Source: Puffinus mauretanicus (lineage: Eukaryota > Chordata > Aves > Procellariiformes > Procellariidae). Taken from it: DNA of 64,000 nt. The stretch covers positions 310,001-374,000 of the forward strand of contig JAJKFH010002269.1 of NCBI GenBank assembly GCA_023333565.1, written 5' to 3'. The notes beneath the pieces are model-generated. The model was not told the DNA's origin. It did not search any database and saw nothing but the letters and a program-made list of their open reading frames with translations. Both the position numbers and the translations under genes were made by a program. Below, one piece after another: positions 10,792-23,582 of this stretch (position 1 is its first letter; every line of letters begins with the position of its first letter).

Positions 10792-13700
10792 CTTCAGCCC
10801 CTTTTCTTGGTGCCTTTCAGCTGGACTTCTAGTCTGCCTATAACTTGTTTCATCGACTTTTCAGTACAGCAAACATTTCCCTTATCAGTCAATAAATAAA
10901 ATTAGCTTCTTCAAAAAAAGCTTAAAAGGTAGATCATCATTTCAACATCCAAGAAAGCCACTAAACTGGTAAATGAAGTGTCCAGGAAAACAGCCAGGCA
11001 CTGGCACATGATTGAGCTATTATTTTCTATTAATAGTTTCTATCAGATAATACGATATTGTACTATTAAATAGTACTAACAAATTGTTGGAATGGTCCCT
11101 CACATGTTTTGCACACGTCCAAACACTCCCCCAGATAACTACCAGGCACAATTTCCAGAGTTAAAAATCAAACCCTTCCACAGACCATTTTTAATATGCA
11201 GTTTGCACACAGTGACCCTCTTCTGGAGGCTACAGACTCCAAAATAGCTGCAAGTTATTCCAATGAACATCCCCAAGCATGTTTAATTTACTGATACTGA
11301 TGTCTCCTATGCTTCCATTATCTTATCTTATGGACTTAACCAAACACCGTGCTTATCTCTCTTTGGTTAGTATTAAAAAAATACACATTCATAGCTGATG
11401 TTTTGTGATAACCAAGAATAAAAATACTCCTCTTCTGTCACCAGTTGTGTAACATCCATATCAACTCGTATCTATACCCAGTTAAATTACACCAAGGAAG
11501 AGTGGAGAATCATACTAAAAGTCACTCAGTGTCACTTTTGCCCTTTGCCATATACACCAGGGAATGTACTTTCACTGCACAGACAACTCTTGATCCTCAA
11601 TACATCATGCAGTAATAACAGAATCCTATCTTTTACTGCAATCTTCCTTTCTGTAACCGTTTTGCAAACTGTACAGGGAAAATAAGACCATACTAAGAGC
11701 TGTGGCAAATACATAGCATGTATAGTAAACACACAAGGAAAATGCAATTAAACAACAGAAGATACCAGTTAAAGACTCTATTCCCAAGTTACGTGTGTTG
11801 GAAGATCGCTTCTCTTTTTGAAGTTTCATCATGACAAACTTAAAAATGCAAATACCATGAAACAAATGAAGTGCAATTAAACTTATATGCAAGAGAACTT
11901 TTAGATGGCACTTCGTCCTCCTTAATGCCTACCCTATGACTTCTATTAGCAATAAAGCAATTTTCCAGTTCCTCGGGAAAAATAAACTCTCTAGCTCAGA
12001 CTTTATTCAGGACTATAATTTTTCACAGAAATGTTAAATATAAAATAACTTGTAACATTATTTTACCAAAGAAATACAGTTAAAATGCTCACGTTAAGGC
12101 ATCTAACACTGAAAAGCTCTCCTTACAGTGCATAAGTTTAAGAGGAAGAAATAATCACAAGTAAAATATTCAAATAGGATTTTTCATTCCTTTACAGTTA
12201 TTATACTGCTGAATATTAAGATGTACTTTTATTTTAAAACTTTATTTTTCCTGAAACATGTATGCTAGTACCTATTAAAGTGTAATTAGTGCTGAAGTAA
12301 CAAGGTCATACAGCGTTTTGTTTCTTTATATTAAATTCCAATGCTGTCTACAGGATTGTTTTCATTTTACTTGTGCATTTAGAATCAAAACATCTAAGAA
12401 GTAATTAACAGTAAGTACTGTCTTATAAGGCTATTTTCATTTTAATTATTCTACAGTAAAATGTTTAAAATCAAAGTTTGAAGTCAAATAAGATATATAA
12501 GGAAAGCTATTGCTGGTGTTTAAAAAGTAAGTTCTTCAAAGTTAATCTCATTCTCACATTAACATTCTCCTTTTATGATACAGTCCGCTGTTTTCCTACT
12601 ACTAGATTTTTTTAAAACTGTTTTGAACATTAATTGACGTAATTGCTAAAATACTTTGCCTTAATAAAAAAAAAACCAAGAAATATAGACGTGTGTGTTA
12701 GCTCATTTGGGAGAAACAAAATTATAGCAGAACGTGGTAAGCCAGAAAGCCATTTTCATGTTTTAAAGACAACTGGAGAGCTAACACCCACACAGTATCC
12801 AAAAAGACAAAATAAAGAGGTATGTTAATTAGATATACAAAGGATTTGAATAACATTTCCTACAAGAAAGATGAATATTTGTGATAACAGAACACTACAA
12901 TTTGGCCTCAGAGTTTCCCTTCCACTCCAGGAAATGCTTGATAATGCAATTTAGGGAGGTTTAAAGCAATATACGAATGCAACTGTCAAGAAAAGATATC
13001 CATACTTTCAACTTTTTTATACTCAATCACTTTCTATTTTAACATTTTTCTTTTAGGAAGTTGTTGATGTCTCTATAAATAGCACCATTGCTAATTGTAC
13101 ATTATATGAACAAGATTGCCATTCTGCCGTGTACTGAGGGTACAGCCATTGCCAAAATACACAGCTATCAGCTGTGACATCTGAGCCAACATTTGTGCTT
13201 TCAGCTGTAGTGGAAGACAACTAATAGACAGAAAGTCCTAAATGAGCCATTCTAAATGAACCTTTTGTGACAGTATCTCAAACCCTAACACAATATTTCG
13301 TAAGTGTCCCTAAAACATGAAGGATGCTTTGATATTGGCTTGCTGGGAACAAGGGATTGATGTTTTGAGCTCCTCTTCCCTAGTTTATTACTTTTCTACA
13401 GTAGTCTCCCAAAGGAGCTTAACAGTTCTTCAGGTATCTTTAGAAATCACTATGCATATTTAACTACTAATTTTAGGCATTAAATAGATATACCAAGTCA
13501 AATGGTTAATGACCAATACGACAAAAAAACTACACAAAAAGATTTGAATCCCTTAAGAAAATACATATCTTTTAAGCAGCACAGTTGCACTGATATTCTA
13601 AATATTGATCATTTGCAGACAAAACAGCAGAAAAGCAAATTAAAGTTTATCAGGTGGCAAGAAACTGACATTCTGAATCAATGAATCACTCTGTTGCATT

Positions 13701-13905
13701 CAATCCCAATTGATTTGAGTAGTTCAGTACATCTTCCGCACTTGTCTTTATGTCATATCATAAAGTGTAAGGCAAATGGAAATTTATTAAGCTATGAATC
13801 CTTTATTACTTAAATTCAATAAGCTATAAATGGCTCATCCATAAATGGCAGCTCAAGTTCTCCATGTTTAAATTTTTTAATACAATAAAAAGCTTTAGTA
13901 GAACT
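10792..13905. other. AT-rich unique DNA, no gene seen
   Basis: No transposon tail, RNA gene or convincing frame. The longest frames are 88 codons (11626-11892, minus) and 71 codons (11532-11747, minus). They overlap each other in different frames and have no family signature. Confidence 0.5.
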
Positions 13906-13910
13906 GACAT

Positions 13911-13960
13911 GGTGGTCTAGCGGCAGCATGACGTACTGCAGTAACCGAAACTTGAACCAT
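13911..13960 (+). other. tRNA-Glu-like 5' segment (possible tRNA relic or SINE head)
   Basis: GGTGGTCTAGCGG at 13911 matches the D-arm side of vertebrate tRNA-Glu, including the 10-nt core GGTGGTCTAG and a good internal A-box (TGGTCTAGCGG). A weak B-box-like AACTTGAACC follows about 35 nt later. I cannot fold a cloverleaf, the anticodon and acceptor stems do not pair, and the A-to-B spacing is short. At best this is a decayed tRNA or tRNA-derived SINE. The same bases also fall in the coding-like stretch that begins here, so chance is a real alternative. Confidence 0.2.
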
Positions 13961-14927
13961 TGCTTGTAGCCCAAGGGAGAGTGGTAAGGCCACAGGGAGC
14001 GCGGGCACAGTCCGACAGAGACTGAATGTTATCAGTGAGCTCTTGAAGCCAAAGATGAAGCTGCCAGACACAGAGAATAAAGCCCTCCTAGCAGAATTAA
14101 AATCTCAAAGACATAGGGTAAAGATGAAATTATATCTTGTTTCCTGTTGAGGAAGCAATCGATCGCTACTTTGTTACCTAGATGGACCCAAATGATTCAG
14201 ACTACAGATTTTGATGTTAGAAAATGACCTAACCAGAGCATTGAATAAGCTGTGTTGCAATCCAACATACCTCCCAGCCCTTCCAAATAACTGCTTACAC
14301 AACTGGTGCCTATCAAGCAAGACTAACTTGAGTAACAGCTCAAAGCGCAATAAAACGTGTAGTAAGGATGCCTTCTTTCATTCAAATCTATTCTCACAGG
14401 TAGTGTTGTCCTAATGAAAAGCAGATGCTGCTGCTGCCAGTTTTGTCTCCTCCTCTGGTAACTGTAGCAACAGAGGCTGCACTTTCAGGCAGTCACAACC
14501 ACCACAGCATGCAAGCCTCGCTGATCTGGAACAGGGGTTGGTGCCTAATGCCTACCAGCTGCTACAGAAATCCTCATCACAACCATTAACTAATGAAGAG
14601 GTGAAATCCTTATGATTAAACAGGGTAGCTGTAGCTGGTGAGGTTTTGCAGATGTAAGTGATATGAGAAATAGACAACGCAGAAGCTCTTCAAGAGGTAG
14701 TAAGAGACCACCAAAATGCACATCAGGAACATTTACATCCCACACTGAATTGCTGCAGCTGACAAACAAGCACCATTTTTATTTAGCTCCTGGACAGAGA
14801 AGATTTAGCTCTTGCAATTCACTCAAATGCAAACACAGAAATGCAACAAGCCAATTTTAAAACTAATTGCCTTTTGGGATCCAGTTCCAAATTAGTTTTC
14901 ATATTCAGAACGCCTAATAAACAATAT
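13956..14927 (+). pseudogene. Coding-like stretch in one frame with nine stops; possible decayed gene, unidentified
   Basis: In the frame with codons starting at 13956, 324 codons contain nine stops (14148, 14193, 14412, 14415, 14613, 14655, 14664, 14760, 14784). Base composition would predict roughly twice that. The open segments read like ordinary protein: RQRLNVISELLKPKMKL then PDTENKALLAELKSQRHR (14010-14114), DLEQGLVPNAYQLLQK (about 14525-14575), and EIDNAEALQEVVRDHQNAH (14667-14723). No frameshift is needed to connect them. GC content is higher than in the flanks. I do not recognise the family. A processed pseudogene, an old degraded exon cluster or a chance low-stop stretch are all possible. 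No poly-A tail or splice pattern is evident. Confidence 0.25.
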
Positions 14928-15032
14928 TGAAGTCCAACATGGAATAAGTTATAATACTTGGGAACACTGGTAGTGTAATTCTGCAGTAAAATAGGACAAA
15001 ACACTGTGTGGAATATCCTATACAGCACGTTT

Positions 15033-15058
15033 GGGGGGCAGGGGAGTGGGGGCTGGGG
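15033..15058 (+). other. G-quadruplex-forming tract
   Basis: Four runs of four or more guanines (six, four, five, four) are separated by loops CA, AGT and CT. This meets the standard rule for a stable intramolecular G-quadruplex on the plus strand. No promoter or gene is associated. Confidence 0.8.
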
Positions 15059-15200
15059 AGGAACACAAAAAAAACCCCAAACACCACATTGTCTACTACT
15101 TGGAAACATATCCAAGCTGACATCATTGGAGCAGCAGCACAAATATCCATAGTAGAAGTGGGGTCTGATGTAGACATTCTTCTCAAGGTCAATCTTCTCT

Positions 15201-15223
15201 CCCTGCCACCCCCCCACCCCCCG
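15201..15223 (-). other. C-rich tract, G-quadruplex-capable on the minus strand
   Basis: CCCTGCCACCCCCCCACCCCCC contains seven- and six-base C runs. Its complement could form a quadruplex if the longer runs are split. It lies about 145 bp from the plus-strand G-rich tract and has opposite strand polarity. Confidence 0.65.
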
Positions 15224-15259
15224 CTTTGAGTAGTGTTGAGAATAGATCTGGAAAACCAT

Positions 15260-18200
15260 GGGAAAGATATATCAAATATTTTTTATGGGGCTTATTTGGT
15301 GGTCTTAGCAACTTTACACTGGCCAGTAAGAATGCTGCATGGCACCACATCGGCATGTCACCAACTGGTCCTTCTGTGCCACGTCATCTGCTTTTTCACG
15401 TTACTTAAACAGCTTGCTACGCAGTGATTGATATATGAAGATGAGGTAATTGATACACTGTACAGGAGTTTAACTCCTGGTATGTGCTAAATGCCAAATA
15501 AATTATTGTACACTTTCTACTGCATGGGGATATATTCACGGCACCAATACTGAGCGTATGTTTGTCAGCAAAAAAATTTAAACTACAGACTGGAAAGACT
15601 CAGTTTTCAACTGAATGCTGAGCCAATTTTCACTGTCAGAAACATCTAGGAACTGATTTATTTTGTTATTAGTCTGATATTAAATCCATCTGTTGATGTC
15701 TATTTGAAATACAAGTTATCATGATACCGTAACAGGATGCAGTTCTCCAAAATTCTAGATGAAATAACACATTCTCATCCCAATGAAGTAAATGCAAATT
15801 TTGTCATAACTTCAAAAGCACAAAAAATTGCCCAAAATGTGCTATTCGGATTGGACTTGTTAAGTCTTCATAGCAATGTTCTGAAAATGGACCCAATGTG
15901 AAATTCTAGACCAGCAAATCTGTGAAGCTTTTAGGTAATTTCTTCAAGAATTCCTTCAGGGGTACATAAGCTGTTGCCTATTTTACCAACAAAACCATCT
16001 TCTCTGATTATTATGGCAATGCACCCCAGAGCCAAATAATTATTCTGTCATTTAGTGACCACATGAGGAAGAAAACTGGATTGAAGTAAACCAAGAATTT
16101 TTCTGCTTGTTGGCAAAATAAAATATAAAATATATACACACACACACTTTTGTCACGTGACACAAGAATATTCCATTCACTCTGAAATGAACAGTGGATT
16201 AAAACAGCCCACCTTATTTTTCCTTTCACTTTTTGGAATCTAGATCCCTTTTAAATTACATATACTATAAAAAAAAAAGTATTACTTAGAACATATGAAA
16301 GAAAAACAGATCTGTATCTTCAAAATTAAGTCTTTATGTCATGCTTTTTCTGGCCATGAGCATTTGCTGAATTCGACAAGATAGTTTGAAGTTTCAGTCA
16401 TTCCCTTTAAAACTCTACGCTTAGTGAAACCTTTGAACAACAAATAAATAAATAGCATTAAGCTGCATTTTCTGTATTTAGAGAGACTGTTCCTATTTAA
16501 AGTATCTTCTTTTTAAAGCTGGATCCCACTTGCATATTTATGTTCAACCAGGAAGCTATATTCTGTTAGTTTTACAGCAAACAGAAAAGCACTATTTTGA
16601 CTTCTGCTTTGTACACTAACATTTGTCTTGAACTGTGTTTTTAATCCAGAGTTTTCTTCTTGGCTTGAAGCAGCTGACAACTAAAATACTCACATTTGGA
16701 TTGTTCCATAGGTCTCATTTGTTAAAAAGTAAGTAGTTTTGTGGAAGGGATCTTTATTAATAGTAATATTGAGAATCCAACTGTGTTAAAGAGTAAATAC
16801 TTCACAGTATTCAACAGAGTCCCTTTGAACATTACAAGTCTTCAAAACTTAAAGAGTTTTGATGGTTTCCTCTCCCCAATTTCTTTATGCTTTTCTTTTA
16901 ACCTTAAGAAAGTTTGCAAAATCCTATTTAATCTGCATGCATGAAAATAATAAATGGTTACTCACATTTCAATTAAAAGAAATATGTTGATATTGAAAAA
17001 AAAGTACTCAACCAGTTTTAATTCACTGAAATGCAAAATGTCACTGTAACATATGGTAAGAGAACTTCAGTCTGAGATTTGTTACATATTTAAATCTAAA
17101 AACAACAACCTTTGAGATAAATATTGTGCTATGCACAGAAGGTACAGAATTACACTTCAGGTGAACAATATGTTTCCCAACTTCAGTATACTTTATTTTT
17201 AAATCTTATTCTTTCTTATGAAAGAAATAAGAGATGGACAAACTGAAATGTCTCTCGGCATGACGGGATATGGAATGGCCCTTTATCAAAATATAGCCTT
17301 CTAAAATATCAGAGGAACCGCTAACCTAGAAAATGTGCAAGAAATTAATGAAAGTGAACCTAGAAATAAATACTGGTATAGGATATACTACTAGCACCAT
17401 ATATAATTTAATATTGTTAAAACAGAAATGCTATTCTATTCCACTTCAAGCTCTCTGAACATGAGTGAAATCCTTGATGCTGTGGGAATATTTGTATTTT
17501 ATGATTCAGTTAAGAACATAACTAATCGAAATTACATTCAAGAGAGACTCCTCTTCCTGTGGTTTACACACAACCTCATTCCTTAGGAGCACCCATATGA
17601 ATAAATATATTGGGGTTCAGATACCTTTCCATCTTCTATATATTGACTGCTATTAATTTTAAAGTAAATCCAAGCTTTCTCTTCTATTTTTTTTGCACAG
17701 TCCCCATCATCAGCCTTTTTGTCACTCAGGAACATGAATCTGTACATTGTTTTAGCTCTAACTGCTACATCCTCATATCCAGATACACAACTTCATGTGT
17801 CTGGTTATAAACACATCTCATCTTGCTGACTTATTTCTAACTTTCAGCTTTTTTTGTGGGCTTTTATGATCTTTTTGTCATCTTAGTTTGTAAACACTAG
17901 GATAGTGATCATAATCTTTCTTATCTTTGTACCACACAAACCACATTGAAACCTGATCTGTAACTAGCACCTTTTTTCCAGTATAGGAACATGAACACAA
18001 TAAGTACTATGGATCATTTTCACAGTCACGCTCTTACAGGAACAATCCTAATATAGACTGACCAGTTAATAAAGCAAGCCTGAGGGAAAAAACATAGCCC
18101 CACACATCCTATATATACCACTGAATTATAAACTGAAGCTATACCTGTCTTCCAAGCCATCCATAGGGACATAAAAAACCAAATAAGACTTCAAAGAACC

Positions 18201-21200
18201 CAAGATCCCTACTTGAACTGTAAGAAAAGTGCAGATACAGGCAGAGATAACTCTGATGTCATCTTACTCCTCTACAATTTTGTAAGGAGAGGGGTTTTTT
18301 TAATGTCTTCAAGTTTTACACAGAAACATATCATATAATGATCAGGACGTTACCAGAAGGAATACTGATGGTGCATGTGTTAAAATAAGGAACAAATAAG
18401 AAATGGGACAACAAAAATTCTTAACCAGAAAAGTTACTTTCAGAAAATATTATTCAATTCAAACCTGGTTATTTAGGTTGACTCTGACAAAATTAAGTCA
18501 GAAGAACATGAAGAATAATTTTAATTTGGAAATGCTGTTTCCAATATGGAAAATTATGTTAATATGCAGAATCACTTAAATATTTAAAACACTAAAAATG
18601 CAAAGAGTTTTTGCTCCTAGTTTTAGCTACATATTTCTGGAAACTTTTCATTATGTGAAAATATTCATTGCATTGCCTTTTCATCCTTTATAGGATTTTA
18701 ATATGCTTTGTAGCTCAACTATTCAAATTTCCCACAGGTCATAAATTCTACTTTTTAAACATCTCTACTGACAGACTTCAAGACTAGAATGAGATTTCGA
18801 TTACTTGCATCAATTCCTGTCAATTATCCACCGATTACTTATTCACTTGAGCTATCCAAGTGTTATAGCAATACATTAATAATTTCTACATGAATTCCTA
18901 TGCATTATTTTTTCAGTTGCCTCCATGACAAATAACTATATCATCACTTCTGTCAGAACTTTTTAATCAGTAGATCTCAAAGGTCTTTGCAAAAAGGGAA
19001 AACACTCAGCAGTTACCATTGCTTTAGCAATTCATTACTTTTTCACAAAGGATCAGCATGTTGAAACAAACTGTTCACAAAACAGGACTGATTTTCCTGA
19101 TTTCCCAATCTGGGCTTCTTAAGGATAGTGGGAAGACAGCTTGTTATGGGATTTAAAAAAGAAAACATTTACTATTCTGGCATGTTAAAATTTTGCAAAT
19201 ATTCTAAAGTTCAGAAAGTTTTCAGAAAATAAAAGAACCCAAATGAAATGTTCTGATGAAGCCAATTTCATTAATGCTTCACTTCATAAATAAATAATTA
19301 AAAATGTGAGATTTTATTTTGCATTCTGGTATGAAAGATTTATCTTAGCATTCCTCCTGGTATGCGAATGCAGTATGCTGTCTATTACCAACAAGCACCT
19401 CAGCCTTGTGTTGTAGATTAAAGAATAGAGACACAGAGACCCCTAGAGTAAAAGCAGAGATTGGAGAAGGCAGAGACCTGGTCTTCCTCCATCTCTGCCA
19501 GGCTACATTGCCCCCTGTGGGGTCCGTTTACATAAATACATAAATGAACACTTGCAGGATGCATTTTCACATTAACAGAACACAGTCATGCATCCATGAA
19601 AACTTGCAGCGCAGTTATTGTAACTGTATTAAAAGAAAGGCCGCCCTACAGTTGCTCTCTTGCCTACACATCATAGCATAACTTCCCAGGAAAAATTCTC
19701 AGTGCAATGAACCTCTCCTGCTCCGAACAGCCGCTTCAGATGTGTCTTCACAGGAATCCAACACCTGCAAGTGCTCTGACAACACGCCTCCATTTCAAGT
19801 GTTCCACACACAAAAATTTAGTATTTCTACCCCTTCCCTCCAAAAAGGCAAACACCTTACCTCAGTTAACCCTTTAAAAAGGATATTTTAATAATGGATT
19901 GTTATAAAGTAGTCATTCACAATACAGAAGTGGGCATCTGAAGGAAATTTTTTGAGGGGTGAGAGAGGTGTACATAGGTGCTTTTACAAAGCTATTAAAC
20001 TCTACCAGTGTTATTGGGCAGAAAGAAGAGGAGTTCATAAGTTGCACCCATACACTTCAAAATGCAGGAAGAACTGGTAATGCAGCATGGCTTAAGCAGC
20101 AGCAACAAAGCTTCCTTCATTTACAAAATCAAAAGGTAGGATAAGGTGGAGTACAGAGCTGCAGGAACTGAACATAGCTATCTCTACTGAAGAGAGCAGG
20201 GGCAATATAAATAGCATAAAGAGAGCTAGAATGATTTTGCTGAAGTTTTTACTCCAGCTAAAAGACTTTTGACAATAGTTAAGGGAAAGAGCCTAGCTAG
20301 GAAAAGCAAGTTACACCGGCAAAATTGTCAGAGGGCACCAATTAAAGAGGGATATTAACATCATTTCAGGAACTTCAGAAGCAGAGGTGTTGCCTCTTGT
20401 GTTCACACAAGGTAGATCAACTACTCCCACCTGAACTTCACACAGACTACTAGTCAAAGCAATTGCTTCAAGAATTCAGCGTTTCACATCAAAAAAGGTT
20501 AGCTCCCAGTTATTAAGTGACTGAGAAAAAAATTCCTCTGTGAAGGCAGGACGCTAGTATTATGCCAGAACTAGATTATAAATTCTTTGAAGCAAGAGCT
20601 AAACCTCACTAGGGGTTTATTCAAGATGGATCCAGACTCTGTTATCTACTGAACTGCAGTGTATAGGCACCACTACAGTCTTAATAAAAACAACAACAGT
20701 AGGACAAGAAGGATTTATAGTAGGCGTTAATATATCTTGACAGTACATAAAAACACTGACCATAAATTCTGAAGGAAGCTGACCTTCAGCTAGACTTTAA
20801 CAGCAAAACATCCAAGTGACTCACAAATAGGTCGTGTAGCTAAACTGAGATTAAAATTCATATAAACATCTTGGAAAAAAGAGGAGGGGGGAAGCTACTT
20901 ACTCACTTATTCAAAAAAAGTCAAAGCACAGAGCCATACCTATGAGAAAAATACCTACAAACACAACACTCTCTTTACAACACTCATTGAACTTACCTAG
21001 ATTGAAGAAATCCTTCTCCAAGAATAAAAGTTCAGCCTTGTTTTTTTATAAAATTATGTTCTCAATCCACCCCTCATTACATCAAAAAACTTCTCCCTGT
21101 ATTCACCATGCATCTTTACTCACCTTTGTTCCTTCATTTCTGTCCCTCCAGCATTGCCAGCTGCAACCAATGCTCCTGCTTGGCCAGCCCCCAGCTATAG

Positions 21201-23482
21201 CTGGGGCAGCAAACCAGACCTGCTAACTGGGGAGTTACACTGCAGCTGTACCCCTGCCACTAAAAACTTGCCTTTCTCGCCTCTCTGCAACCCTCAGTTT
21301 TCAGAAGGCGTGTAGGAATTGCAGCTCCTTGAGACTTTCATTCTTTTGACACGGGAAATTAATTCCTTATCTTTCTATGTGCTTTTGTTTGTCTCCTCCC
21401 AGTAGTACAATTGGCATGGTGCTAAAGCTAAAACAAGCAGAAAGTAATGAAAAGAGAAGCCCCTTCCCCCCAATTCAGTATTAAGAAGCCATGGATTACC
21501 AGCTGGATGATGCTGTACTGAAGAAAATACATGCTCACAGCCTCCAAAGGTTGAAAGGTGAAAATATCAGGCAATTCCTTGCTCTTCTTGTAGTAAAGCT
21601 ATTTGCTAGTTTTCTGCAACAGCAGAGCTGGCATTGCCTTTGCCTTCTGAAAGAGAAAAGGGCCAAGAAATACGTGGTAGCCATCTCCAATGAGTCCACT
21701 TGTACGCAGACAAAATAGGGGTCAGGGTGCTCACAACAAAAGGAATAGCAAGTTGTCAAAATACTAAAAGAACATTAAGCAGCAATCTCTGAAAACATAC
21801 AAGATTAAAACTAAAATGTTTAGAAGGGAAAAAGTAAATAGAATTTGCATTAGCTCTCTGATTCACTCTCCAAAAGCAGAAATGAATAAGTACTTTTAGA
21901 AATCTGTTGTGTGCAATCAATATTGAAAGTCAGAAATGGAAAGTTGCATTCTTACAATCCCATCAATTTGAGGGAGTAAATGATATTTCTGATTCATTTT
22001 CCAACAGAATTGGTGACAAAGTTCCCTTTGAAAGAGCATTGAGTTATCTGTCTGACCAATTTTCTCCAAAAAGAAAACTGTATGTAAAATGTTTTTCTTC
22101 GGGGAAGTACAACAAGAATCTGATTAGGCAGTCACCAATATTTATGACAGATTATGACACATGTGAGTTTGTCGAAATCCTGACAAAATCAGTACAGTTT
22201 TTTTCATCAACCAAGCTTTGAAGACTAATTTGTAGCAAGACCACGCTGGATAATAGGTCTCTCATGAGCTACAGGATTGGCCAAATAATGCAATCTAAGA
22301 ATGGGAAACAACTATTATTCTACAAGTTCATAAACCCACAGCTCTGGAAAAGCTTGTCTCAAGTAGTAAGCTTTTAATACACTTATAGAGTGGGCAGATA
22401 CTTCCCCTGAAGTATGATCAACATTTACAAATCACTACAACAAATGCAATCAGAAAATACAAAATAAAGTCTCATGGTAACAAGCCACTCTCCAAACAAT
22501 GAGACTCAAACACAAGACAAGGAGAGAAATTTTCCAAGTTTTGGAAAATATATGAGCAAGCGTAAGAAGACCAAGCTGGTCAGACAGGAAAAACGCACAT
22601 TTGACTTGTGACAGAAAGCAAAGCTCGTGTAGGTGCTTAGGGAGTAAGGTAGTCAGAACTGCCGTATTTGCAACATTGTATCAGAAAATAAGGAATTTTC
22701 AGGGTTTACTGCCAGTAGTATCCAGATTATATCTGTCCAAATTAAGTCAAGTGAATATTGCTGCATGAAGCAGCATAGTGAAGAAAGCTGAAAGCAAAAT
22801 GAAGACAGCTAGTAAATGTGAAAAAATAGAATCAAGAAGTTTTGCAAACAAATCTCTTATCAGCTTATCCCACTATTGTGCTGCAAGAGGTATACATTGA
22901 GAATTGGAAGACTGCTCCTTTCTCCCTGCTCTGGGAAGCCTTAAAGGATAGTATTACTCTATCAGGATAGAGTAATATGAATAAATTGTACTGATTCTGG
23001 GCTACTGAAAAAATCAGGGTTACATGGAGCTTCATTCTGGTTTGTTTGGTTATTACATTTTTGGGGACCCTTTGGCCAACTTTGTGTTAGATTTTCTCAC
23101 AGGAATGAAAAACGTTTCATAAGACAGTAAGAATCCGTGGCACAGGTTAAAGCGATCACATCGAAGCTTCATGTGAAGGATGTTCTTGAAGTTGGTAGGC
23201 AACTCCTGCTTTCTTTCTGAGAAAGCAAGAAGAAACACAGTCGGAGAGAGAGCAGCAGGACAAAAAATAGACACTTCATTAGCAAAGGTGAGAAAGGCAA
23301 AGCTTTTGATGCAACAGAGAGCAATCATGGCGCTACCAGGGCATTAATGGGCCTGACAGCTCAAGGCATTGCTAGTAGAGCTTGTTCTACAAACACTGAT
23401 AACAAATAATGTGGCAGCAATTTGCCTTTAAAGCAGTGATTCCCAGAATGGAAGTCTGTAGGGCCACTCGTGAACCACAAGG
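15260..23482. other. AT-rich unique DNA, no gene seen
   Basis: Eight kilobases without a recognisable transposon. A 17-bp TA/CA microsatellite sits at 16131-16147 and an 11-bp hairpin at 22952-22977. The longest frame, 104 codons at 21907-22221 (plus), has no motif I know, no clear splice context and ordinary AT-rich codon use. I do not call it a gene. Also present are a 94-codon frame at 20942-21226 and a 91-codon frame on the minus strand at 23053-23328, equally unconvincing. Confidence 0.45.
22952..22977. repeat. 11-bp perfect hairpin with 4-nt loop
   Basis: TATTACTCTAT (22952-22962) pairs with ATAGAGTAATA (22967-22977) across the loop CAGG. The stem is too short for a microRNA precursor, and no terminator context applies in an animal genome. 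Confidence 0.75.
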
Positions 23483-23582
23483 CCATGGTGTAGTGGGCAT
23501 GGTGGTGTCGGGTTGATGGTTGGACTTGATGATCTTAGAGGTCTTTTCCAACCTTAATGATTCTATGATTCTATGATTCTAT
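23483..23582 (+). mobile_element. CR1 LINE 3' terminal fragment, plus strand
   Basis: About 100 bp of CR1 3' UTR: GTTGATGGTTGGACTTGATG, then GGTCTTTTCCAACCTTAATG, ending in three ATTCTATG-type units. It closely matches the 3' end of the plus-strand copy that ends at 10791, so it belongs to the same or a near subfamily. The very short length reflects early termination of reverse transcription. Confidence 0.9.

Noticed and set aside
14819..15259. 146-codon minus-strand frame, the longest non-transposon frame
   Set aside because: It runs antisense across the low-complexity G-rich/C-rich tracts and part of the coding-like plus-strand stretch. Its composition (Pro and Cys runs) follows from those tracts, and no motif is recognisable.
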